DNA of 11,128 bases from Balneolaceae bacterium SMO_bin1. GTDB taxonomy: Bacteria > Bacteroidota > Rhodothermia > Balneolales > Balneolaceae. The position numbers and the translations under genes are program-made. A model generated the notes under the pieces. It did not search any database. It was given only the letters and a program-made list of their open reading frames with translations, and was not told the DNA's origin. Every line of letters begins with the position of its first letter. The stretch's first letter is position 1. The stretch spans positions 1 through 11,128 of the forward strand of contig NNSL01000457.1 of assembly GCA_003123965.1 (NCBI GenBank). Reading direction: 5' to 3'. Of this stretch, positions 1 to 5,492 are shown piece after piece.

Positions 1-359
1 AATTACCACGTCCATATCCGGATGTTTGGTTTTCACAAATGGATCATAGGAAGCACATGGACGCACATTGGCATACAGGCCCAGCGATTTACGCAGGGTT
101 ACATTCAGGCTCTTCACTCCACCCCCTGCGGAGTTGTTACCGGGGCTTTCAATAAAATTTTGTTCCGGCGAATGGGCTCCCAGGCATCCGGCTCAATGCC
201 AGATTTAATTCCTTTCTCATATATTTTTTTACCTATCTCAATTGTTTCTATGTCCAGTTTTGCACCTGCTTCGTCGAGGATTTTTAGGGTTGCTTCCATG
301 ATTTCAGGACCAATACCATCGCCATGGGCTACTGTAATTTTTGTAGGAGATGAAGCCAT
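1..359 (-). CDS. icd: NADP-type isocitrate dehydrogenase, N-terminal part, frameshifted and cut by the window edge
   Basis: Isocitrate dehydrogenase oxidatively decarboxylates isocitrate to 2-oxoglutarate in the TCA cycle, in the cytoplasm. The first 79 residues carry the family's opening motif HGDGIGPE (residues 12-19). The frame then hits TGA at 114-116. If one base is added to the run of five C at 122-126 (G on the coding strand), the protein continues without a stop to position 1. It then shows KSLNVTLRK, LGLYANVRPC and DPFVKTKHPDMDVVI. In this restored reading S84, N86, R90 and R100 have the spacing of the E. coli isocitrate-binding residues S113, N115, R119 and R129. The sequence looks closest to the longer (about 480-residue) Rickettsia/Thermus-like form, of which 120 residues are visible. 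The ATG at 357-359 was chosen because the conserved beta strand begins a few residues later. Family identity is secure. Whether the gene is really broken is doubtful, and a sequencing error is likely. Confidence 0.9.
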
Positions 360-409
360 AAAGTTTATTGCGTTTAAAAGTTAAATTTTATCCAGAGCTA
401 AGCTATGTG

Positions 410-415
410 ATTATA
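410..415 (-). promoter_or_regulatory. Candidate -10 element for icd
   Basis: On the minus strand this reads TATAAT, a perfect sigma-70-like -10 hexamer. Its downstream edge is 51 bases from the icd ATG, implying a leader of roughly 44 nt. No good TTGACA or Bacteroidota-type TTTG upstream box stands at the right distance. The region is so AT-rich that the match could be chance. Confidence 0.35.
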
Positions 416-420
416 TACAT

Positions 421-451
421 TAATTAAAATTAATACCTTTTATTTTAATTA
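421..451. repeat. Perfect 10-bp AT-only inverted repeat upstream of icd
   Basis: TAATTAAAAT at 421-430 is the exact reverse complement of ATTTTAATTA at 442-451, with 11 bases between. It overlaps where the -35 region of the candidate icd promoter would lie, so it could be an operator or an A/T-rich UP-like element. Because it consists only of A and T in an AT-rich spacer, the significance is modest. Confidence 0.4.
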
Positions 452-704
452 TTAATAAATGTTTATATATCGGTGGTTGGTCTCTAAATACTCCCGCACA
501 AATAATAATGATATTGGGACTTGCCAAAAAAAGCACACACCGATTAGAAGATGAGGTGATGGTTATTCTTGTTATAAAACTTCTTAAACTATATTCTGGC
601 TGCGCTAATATAAATAGCCGGGGGACATATCATATAATCTTCGATTAAATATTCAGTAAAGTCTTTATTGCTATGCGCTCCAAAAGTTAAAATATTACAA
701 GTTC

Positions 705-733
705 ATAATGCATTCATCTTTATGATGCATTAT
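705..733. repeat. Inverted repeat / potential stem-loop upstream of the copper lipoprotein gene
   Basis: ATAATGCAT at 705-713 is matched by its reverse complement ATGCATTAT at 725-733. After a one-base bulge (T714), CAT at 715-717 can also pair with ATG at 722-724, leaving the 4-base loop CTTT. No T-run follows on either strand, so it is not an intrinsic terminator. Its position about 60 bp before the ATG at 794 suits an operator or a leader structure. Confidence 0.5.
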
Positions 734-748
734 TGGACTCGCAAAGTT

Positions 749-777
749 TTAACAAGAATCATTAAATCGTTTATAAA
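749..777 (+). promoter_or_regulatory. Weak sigma-70-like promoter candidate for the copper lipoprotein gene
   Basis: TTAACA (749-754) and TATAAA (772-777) are separated by 17 bases. A start site near 784 would leave a leader of only about 10 nt before the ATG, which is short. In such AT-rich DNA this match is weak evidence. Confidence 0.2.
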
Positions 778-793
778 TTCAAAAATATAAGCT

Positions 794-1357
794 ATGAAAA
801 AAGTACTCGCATTATTTGCTATTTCACTCGGCTTTTTCTTGTCTGCCTGTTCAGGCGGTTCAGGTGATGCCGACACTCAAACCGAACAAGCAACAGAAAG
901 CACTGATGCCCGAACCATTCAGGTTTACGGTATCGATCGCATGAAGTATGTGGTAGAAGAAGAGTCTGAAGGACTTATGACTGGTGAAACCGTTGAAGTA
1001 AACGGTGAAACCTATTATCTCCTGGAAGGCATTAACGCTTCTGCCGGTGAAGAGCTGACAATTGAATTGACCACTATCAGTTCATTGCCAGAAACTGCCA
1101 TGGCCCACAATGTAGTTGTACTGCAGCAGAATACAGATGCTCAGGGATTTGCAAATGCAGCTGTACAGGCAAAAGATAATGGGTACATTCCTCAGGATAT
1201 GACGGATGCCGTTATCGCTAAGACCGAAATGATCGGCGGCGGCAGTACTTCCGCAGTTACCTTTATGGTACCAAGCGAAACAGGTGACTATGAGTATCTT
1301 TGCAGCTTTCCTGCACACTTTTCTGCCGGCATGCGCGGCACTCTTAATGTAGAATAA
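794..1357 (+). CDS. Azurin/auracyanin-like blue-copper (cupredoxin) lipoprotein
   Basis: This is a predicted lipid-anchored one-electron carrier of 187 residues. The N-terminus is a lipoprotein signal (MKK, a hydrophobic stretch, then lipobox LSAC with Cys19), followed by a Gly/Ser/Asp/Thr/Glu-rich linker to about residue 40. The rest is a cupredoxin domain with all type-1 copper ligands: His105 in AMAHN, Cys170, His175 and Met180. The Cys-x4-His-x4-Met spacing has one residue more between His and Met than azurin and matches auracyanin (ligands C122, H127, M132 in auracyanin B). The segment between the first His and the Cys, including NGYIPQDMTDAVIAKTEMIGGG, resembles the azurin loop region. 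The gene stands alone with its own terminator, so its electron-transfer partner is not shown by context. A respiratory role, passing electrons to a terminal oxidase, is an inference from the family. The start is fixed by the signal peptide. Confidence 0.88.
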   Translation: MKKVLALFAISLGFFLSACSGGSGDADTQTEQATESTDARTIQVYGIDRMKYVVEEESEGLMTGETVEVNGETYYLLEGINASAGEELTIELTTISSLPETAMAHNVVVLQQNTDAQGFANAAVQAKDNGYIPQDMTDAVIAKTEMIGGGSTSAVTFMVPSETGDYEYLCSFPAHFSAGMRGTLNVE

Positions 1358-1384
1358 TCAAAATATATTCTACTTTGCAATTTT

Positions 1385-1423
1385 AACCAGTCGGGCGATG
1401 TATCACACCCGGCTGGTTTTTTT
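1385..1423 (+). terminator. Intrinsic terminator after the copper lipoprotein gene
   Basis: CCAGTCGGG (1387-1395) pairs with CCCGGCTGG (1408-1416) with one G-T wobble and a 12-base loop, followed by seven T (1417-1423). It lies 27 bases after the stop codon. Confidence 0.9.
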
Positions 1424-1539
1424 ATTGCTCCTCTTTTATTCACTTGATTTAGTCAGGCTCTTCGCACTTCCCTGCTAGCCGTCTCTTTCAATTACTCCTA
1501 TTTTTTATTATCTAAGAAGTAATTAATTATAATTAGCAT

Positions 1540-1546
1540 AAGGAGG
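1540..1546 (+). promoter_or_regulatory. Strong Shine-Dalgarno sequence before the 148-residue secreted protein
   Basis: AAGGAGG lies six bases before the ATG at 1553. Most other genes here (mutA, mutB, the acyl-CoA dehydrogenase, sufE) show no comparable motif, so this gene is marked for efficient SD-led initiation. A TATAAT at 1528-1533 lies just upstream, but would place the start site almost on the SD. Confidence 0.7.
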
Positions 1547-1552
1547 TTATTT

Positions 1553-1999
1553 ATGAAGAAGATTACCACCGCAGGATTATTTCTTTCACTTCTATTTTTT
1601 GCCGCCATCCATACAGCCACAGCTCAAAGTAATGATGCCATAAGCATGTTTAAAAAACATATTAATGGCGTTGTTGATAAAGTTGAAAGTGCAGAGTCAC
1701 CCGAAAAAAAACGAGAATTACTTAATAACTCATTTAACGAACTGCTTGCTACTTTCAATAAAGTTGAAAAGCTGAAATCTCTATCTTCCTCAGACCAAAC
1801 TGCATTAAATGGCCTCCGCAGCAATATTGCAGAAAAGCAAAAAGAGCTAAACGGGATGGATGGGTATAGACGCGTACCTAATAACCAGCTTAACAATTTT
1901 GCGAATTTTATACAGCAGGATATTGAGCAAGCCGACGAAACAATTACCATTAGCGTAACTGTTCTATTGCTCATAATTATCATTCTTCTGCTTCTCTAG
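1553..1999 (+). CDS. Unrecognised secreted protein with a hydrophobic C-terminal tail
   Basis: I do not recognise a family in this 148-residue protein. Residues 1-24 form a classical signal peptide with an A-T-A site before Gln25. Residues 28-105 are polar, Lys/Glu-rich and probably helical, with coiled-coil-like stretches such as ESPEKKRELLNNSFNELL. A short loop GMDGYRRVPNNQ (101-112) leads into another amphipathic segment. Residues 133-148 are almost entirely Ile/Leu/Val and run directly into the stop, with no charged residue after them. If cleaved and inserted, the protein would face the periplasm and end inside the membrane, like a C-terminally anchored sensor or a small pore-like peptide tail. 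It has a strong SD and its own terminator, and a peptidase-like lipoprotein follows. A function cannot be assigned. That it is a real gene is supported by the SD, signal peptide and terminator together. Confidence 0.8.
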   Translation: MKKITTAGLFLSLLFFAAIHTATAQSNDAISMFKKHINGVVDKVESAESPEKKRELLNNSFNELLATFNKVEKLKSLSSSDQTALNGLRSNIAEKQKELNGMDGYRRVPNNQLNNFANFIQQDIEQADETITISVTVLLLIIIILLLL

Positions 2000-2016
2000 T
2001 AATCATTTATATCATT

Positions 2017-2045
2017 AAAAGCGCAGTCGTTTTGCTGCGCTTTTT
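2017..2045 (+). terminator. Intrinsic terminator after the secreted-protein gene, just before the next start
   Basis: AAAAGCGCAG pairs with CTGCGCTTTT (stem GCGCAG/CTGCGC extended by A-T pairs, loop TCGTTTTG), ending in five T. It begins 18 bases after one stop codon and ends 15 bases before the ATG at 2061. It could therefore act as an attenuator of the following gene as well as a terminator. Confidence 0.85.
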
Positions 2046-2060
2046 CTATTTTTGCCTGTG

Positions 2061-3110
2061 ATGACACGCGCTTTTTTTCTTTTCTCTTTGTTGGTTTTTT
2101 CCGCTATTGGTTGTCGTTCTCCTCAGCTGGCATCAACGCCCCAGACTTTTACACCCGAATATTCAATCATATATATGATCCACGGCGATGCCAACTACTT
2201 GTACCATAACTCGGATGGGGAATCGCTACAGGCTGATGAACAGATTCTTGAAGAAGCTAAACAAGTGGCTCGGCAAGCCACTAATAGTGAGGTTTTTATT
2301 TTCCATCAAAAACCTGAGACTAACATCCTTTGGGTTTTTCCCAAAAAGGACCGGCAGTTTCTTCATTACAAAAATGGAAAGCTCGTTCATAAGCAACAGT
2401 ATTCACCTCGGTCTGCTACGGATGTATTTGCAGCTGAAGAACAACTTTTCCATTCATATTCAAACATAGACTCTTCGCATAACCGTCAAAGAATATTTCT
2501 CTATTTTGGACACGAAATTCCAGATAACCGCACACGCACCTATCACGCTTCGCGGCCCAAAGCGCAATTGAATACCCAGCTCTTTGCAAAGGGCGTAGCT
2601 TCTTTCCTTAAAGCAGGCAAATTTGATCTGACGGTGTTATCAACCTGCAATAATGGTACACCCTCAATGGTCGGTAAGCTCGCACCCCACACACGAAACG
2701 TGCTGGCTTCTCCTAAAAACCTTCACCTCTCACATGTTGATACTGAAGCACTACCAGAACTATTAAAAAAACCTGATTTAACTAGCGCTGATATCGCTGA
2801 TAGCCTGGCAAAGAACACTTATCGCCGGCTCTCAACATTTTTGCAGACTGGTATCACTCTGAGCTTATATAAGACCGATGAGATGAAAAACTATTTGCCA
2901 TCATTGGCTAAGCAATATAACCAATATCTTACCACCTTAGATCAAACAACCTACGGTTTAGAAAATAATGATTGTAAATCTCTGCCTTTTTTTGATACAG
3001 CAAATGATACGGCAGGCATTAAAATGTGGTACAGGGCCCCACGATTTGGCCAGAAGGCTAACGCAAATAGCTTTGAAACGGGCTGGGGATGCAAAATGAC
3101 ACAGAATTAG
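2061..3110 (+). CDS. Putative clostripain-like (C11 family) cysteine peptidase lipoprotein
   Basis: This is a predicted lipid-anchored, caspase-fold cysteine peptidase or a close relative. I chose the ATG at 2061 (349 residues) over the upstream TTG (2052) and GTG (2058) because it gives a compact lipoprotein signal, MTR plus a hydrophobic core and lipobox AIGC with Cys18. The pattern matches C11/caspase-like enzymes: a beta strand and candidate catalytic His in IFLYFGHEIP (His151), then a strand and candidate nucleophile in FDLTVLSTCNNG (Cys196). LASPKNLHLSHVD follows, where clostripain relatives have a Ser-rich substrate-side loop after the Cys. The C-terminal portion (about 235-349) is helical and ends in a Gly/Trp/Cys-containing segment (GWGCK) of unknown role. 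Clostripain cleaves after Arg, but specificity here is not visible. No SD is evident, and transcription must read through or start inside the terminator just upstream. Family assignment is by motif and is fairly, not fully, certain. Confidence 0.7.
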   Translation: MTRAFFLFSLLVFSAIGCRSPQLASTPQTFTPEYSIIYMIHGDANYLYHNSDGESLQADEQILEEAKQVARQATNSEVFIFHQKPETNILWVFPKKDRQFLHYKNGKLVHKQQYSPRSATDVFAAEEQLFHSYSNIDSSHNRQRIFLYFGHEIPDNRTRTYHASRPKAQLNTQLFAKGVASFLKAGKFDLTVLSTCNNGTPSMVGKLAPHTRNVLASPKNLHLSHVDTEALPELLKKPDLTSADIADSLAKNTYRRLSTFLQTGITLSLYKTDEMKNYLPSLAKQYNQYLTTLDQTTYGLENNDCKSLPFFDTANDTAGIKMWYRAPRFGQKANANSFETGWGCKMTQN

Positions 3111-3186
3111 TTTTTTTACCAATCACCTTTCATTCCATTTAGGAGCAAATTTTTCTAAAAAAATAGGGTTTCTTCAAAAATTATTG

Positions 3187-3192
3187 TATACT
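3187..3192 (+). promoter_or_regulatory. Candidate -10 element and long leader of the cold-shock gene
   Basis: TATACT at 3187-3192 would start transcription near 3199, giving a leader of about 75 nt before the ATG at 3274. Structured 5' leaders are typical of cspA-type genes. Within it, CCAT (3212-3215) can pair with ATGG at 3204-3207, and CCA (3212-3214) can alternatively pair with TGG at 3219-3221, two mutually exclusive but very short hairpins. No good -35 box is visible. Confidence 0.35.
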
Positions 3193-3273
3193 AATCTCGT
3201 TTGATGGCAAGCCATTTATGGTGTGCTGTCACGTTAAATAGAAGTTTCAGAAGTTAATATTTGGAGATAAAGC

Positions 3274-3492
3274 ATGGCAGATCGAGAAGTAGGAACAGTT
3301 AAATGGTTTCATAACGGAAAAGGTTACGGATTTATCACCCGCGAAGAAGGCGAAGATATCTTCGTTCACTTTAGCGAGATTGTGATGGAAGGTTACAAAA
3401 AACTTGAAGAAGGGATGGAAGTGGAATTTACAGTAGCTGAAGGCGAAAAGGGCCTGCAGGCGCAAGAAGTAATTCCCCTTTCGGAAGAATAA
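3274..3492 (+). CDS. Cold-shock domain protein (CspA family)
   Basis: This is a 72-residue single-stranded nucleic-acid-binding protein of the CspA family, a five-stranded OB fold acting in the cytoplasm as an RNA chaperone. It begins with the usual VGTVKWF, then RNP1 (KGYGFI, residues 16-21) and RNP2 (DIFVHF, 28-33), and ends with a basic/acidic strand (EGEKGLQAQEVIP). Length and motif order are normal for the family. The start is supported by GGAGA at 3263-3267, seven bases before the ATG. The long AT-rich leader suggests post-transcriptional control, but cold induction cannot be concluded, because many bacterial Csp paralogues are constitutive or growth-phase regulated. The gene is monocistronic, ending in a strong terminator shared with the convergent sufE. 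Confidence 0.95.
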   Translation: MADREVGTVKWFHNGKGYGFITREEGEDIFVHFSEIVMEGYKKLEEGMEVEFTVAEGEKGLQAQEVIPLSEE

Positions 3493-3512
3493 AATTTAAG
3501 TTCTCATTTATT

Positions 3513-3544
3513 AAAAAAGGCACCGCTTTGACGGTGCCTTTTTT
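3513..3544. terminator. Bidirectional intrinsic terminator between csp and sufE
   Basis: GGCACCG (3519-3525) pairs with CGGTGCC (3532-3538) around a 6-base loop. The stem is flanked by six A on the left and six T on the right, so it works as a terminator in either direction. It serves the cold-shock gene on the plus strand and sufE on the minus strand. Confidence 0.92.
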
Positions 3545-3574
3545 ATTATAGACTATCTTTAAGTATAAGAACGC

Positions 3575-4009
3575 TTAAACCTTTTGCTGAGATTTGGCTT
3601 TATATGCCATTGCGTAAATTTTCATCTGCTTTACCATGGAAGCCAATCCATTAGAGCGGGTGGGCGACAAGTGCTCTTGCATACCGATTTTTTTAATGAA
3701 CATCGGTTCCGTGTTAATGATGGTATCTGGCTCGCGATCGGAATAAAACCGGACCATTAAAGCAACTAAACCTTTTGTAATAGCGGCATCACTGTCGGCC
3801 TCAAAAATTACTTTCCCGTCCTCGAGTGCAGTATGAAGCCAAACCTGAGATTGACAACCGCGGACAAGGTTCTCTTCTACTTTGTACTGATCATCAAGCG
3901 GCTGTAGCTCCCGGCCCAACTTAATGATATGCTTATAACGTTCTGTCCAGTCAGACAGCGCATTAAATTCATCAATTATTTGCTGCTGCTCTTCTTGAAT
4001 ATTGGGCAT
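3575..4009 (-). CDS. sufE: SufE-type sulfur acceptor for Fe-S cluster assembly
   Basis: SufE takes the persulfide sulfur from the cysteine desulfurase SufS, stimulates that enzyme, and passes sulfur to the SufBCD scaffold. It acts in the cytoplasm. The 144-residue length is normal. The acceptor cysteine is Cys52 in LVRGCQSQVW, corresponding to Cys51 of E. coli SufE. Upstream lies the conserved helix ending DWTERYKHIIKLGRELQPL, and downstream the family block HLSPTRSNGLASMVKQMK near residues 113-130. No other suf gene is adjacent, so the rest of the Suf system must lie elsewhere. A TGTTATATT element 41 bases upstream may be its promoter, and the 97-bp gap from the PAS gene suggests separate transcription. 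Paralogues such as CsdE share these motifs, so the exact partner desulfurase is not settled. Confidence 0.93.
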   Translation of the reverse strand: MPNIQEEQQQIIDEFNALSDWTERYKHIIKLGRELQPLDDQYKVEENLVRGCQSQVWLHTALEDGKVIFEADSDAAITKGLVALMVRFYSDREPDTIINTEPMFIKKIGMQEHLSPTRSNGLASMVKQMKIYAMAYKAKSQQKV

Positions 4010-4049
4010 AAAATTATTGAGGCGTCGTTTACATCTTCAATTACATGTA

Positions 4050-4058
4050 AATATAACA
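4050..4058 (-). promoter_or_regulatory. Candidate extended -10 promoter for sufE
   Basis: On the minus strand this is TGTTATATT, an extended -10 (TGn plus TATATT), ending 41 bases from the sufE ATG. The identical 9-mer lies at 6705-6713 at nearly the same distance before the acyl-CoA dehydrogenase gene, which raises confidence that both are promoters. Confidence 0.4.
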
Positions 4059-4106
4059 CTTATTCGCCGCTTTTCATGAGGTAAACCTGATTCTGTTAAG
4101 TGCAAA

Positions 4107-5362
4107 TTATGCAGGCTCCTTCTCAGAAAGTACCCGAATGGCCCCGCGCACTTTATTAGTAGATTCATGTTCAGACTCAACCGGCTTACAATAGTCAATT
4201 ACTTTCTGGAATGCCCCATCACTTGTTCGCAGCCTGTACTCACACGTGCAAGATCTGCCACCGGCCACTTGTTTCAGGCAATCACGGACTTTGTCAATAT
4301 CATTTTCATGAATCATTTTCTCCCATTCGCCTTCTTGAGATACTTGATCTGCCGACACGCCGGTAATGCGTGAAAATTCATCCGACACATATTCAATTAT
4401 TGGCGATCCACTTTCTAAAGATATGCGATAATTGAATTCAGTAGCCTTATCTACAATTTTCTCGTACTCATCATTGCGCTTTTTCAGAGTTTCCATTATG
4501 CGCTTCTGCAGCGAAATATTCTTAATATTGGTACGTATTAGTGTGCGATCTTTTAAATCAAGCACCGAGGTTGTGCCCTCAACCTGTATAGGCAAACCTT
4601 TCTTGTCTTTGATGATGCCTTTTAGCGTCTGGTTTTCAAAATCACTTTTTTCAAAATGCTTATCGAACCGAGTTTTGAGTGAGTTGCGATACTTGCGGGG
4701 AAAAAGTTCCCAAACCTTTTTTCCTTTAAGTTCCTCTTTACTATATCCGGCCAGTTTCCGGAATGATTTGTTAGCTGTAACAATGGTACCTTCCGTGTCT
4801 ACATCCAGCAAGGTTGTTCGCGACTCTTCACGCAGATCATCAAACTCAGCCTGGGTATTCACTACCGTTCGTTCGGCACGTTTACGCTGTGTAATATCGT
4901 GTTGATAAGAAACCCAGTGCGTTAATCGGCCTTGCTCATCTGTCAACGGGTGTATATCCCACTGGTTTACAAATTCGGAACCATCTTTTTGTAATTAACT
5001 GCCTGACCAAAGAATGGTTTTCCGTGCTTTAACCGCTCTTTAAGGCGATCCAATACCTCACGATCTGTCTTTGGCCCCTGCAAAATTCGGGGAGTTTTTC
5101 CAATTACTTCTTCACGAGAGTACCCGGTTATTTCGGTAAAGCCGTCATTGACATATACAATTTTGGGGCCGGGTTTTTCAAGATTGATATCGGTAATCAG
5201 AATGGAGTCGTAATCATTCTCAATAGACTGCTCTAAAAGGCGCAAGTGCTTCTGCAATTTTTGCTTATCTTCACTCAACCCCTCGTAAAGATCTTTCAGT
5301 TTTTCAAAGGAGCCTTCATCTTTACTTAGTGATTTCAGCTTTTCCTCTATCGATGGTTCCAT
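4107..5362 (-). CDS. Three-PAS-domain sensor protein without an output domain, frameshifted
   Basis: The protein is split in two frames. The first runs from ATG 5360-5362 to a stop at 4967-4969. The second continues the same PAS domain. Adding one base to the run of five T at 4986-4990 (A on the coding strand) restores NYKKDGSEFVNQW and a 418-residue protein. Residues about 15-48 look like a coiled coil. PAS1 (about 50-160) is LOV-like (VNDGFTEITGYSREEVIGKTPRILQG), but Pro91 stands where the photoactive Cys of GxNCRFLQ would be, so no flavin-cysteine photochemistry is expected. PAS2 (about 180-290) and PAS3 (about 300-414) follow; PAS3 looks like a PAS_3-type fold (YRLRTSDGAFQKVIDY). No kinase, GGDEF, EAL or DNA-binding domain follows before the true stop at 4107, so it may act by heterodimerising with another regulator. 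Ligand and partner are unknown. Confidence 0.85.
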
Positions 5363-5492
5363 ATCGTGGCAGTTTTGGCTGTGATTACAATTTACTTTTT
5401 ACGTGCCTATTTCAGATAAACAGGAACGGAGCTCTGCATCATTCCAATTAAAATAAATTTCTGCATTTTTTTTCAGCAGGGCTCACTGCTTC

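Larger units (their letters stand above)
360..793. other. AT-rich intergenic spacer between divergent icd and the copper lipoprotein gene
   Basis: This spacer of about 430 bp separates two genes transcribed away from each other, so it should hold two promoters. It contains a TATAAT-like -10 for icd, an AT inverted repeat, a 9-bp inverted repeat with a possible extended stem (705-733), and a weak promoter-like pair just before 794. I see no tRNA, no credible small ORF (the longest ATG-started one I noticed is about 28 codons with no usable ribosome binding site) and no mobile-element end. The stretch 480-700 holds nothing I can name. Confidence 0.6.

Noticed and set aside
559..648. A 28-codon ORF beginning ATG GTT ATT in the long intergenic spacer
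   Set aside because: No usable ribosome binding site (AGG only two bases from the ATG), no domain, and a length expected by chance in this spacer.
2052..2060. TTG (2052) or GTG (2058) as the start of the C11-like peptidase
   Set aside because: The ATG at 2061 gives a normal lipoprotein signal peptide. The upstream codons add only three residues and lie closer to the terminator T-run.
3133..3165. A/T-rich small inverted repeat after the peptidase gene as a terminator
   Set aside because: It consists almost only of A-T pairs with a two-base loop and no GC stem, so it is not a credible intrinsic terminator.
4107..4946. The downstream half of the PAS gene as an independent protein starting at TTG
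   Set aside because: It would begin in the middle of a PAS domain whose first half is encoded immediately upstream in another frame. One base in a homopolymer rejoins them.
5475..5490. AGCAG/CTGCT hairpin just after the acyl-CoA dehydrogenase stop as a terminator
   Set aside because: The stem is only 5 bp, and in the direction of transcription it is followed by a run of A, not T. It does not look like an intrinsic terminator.
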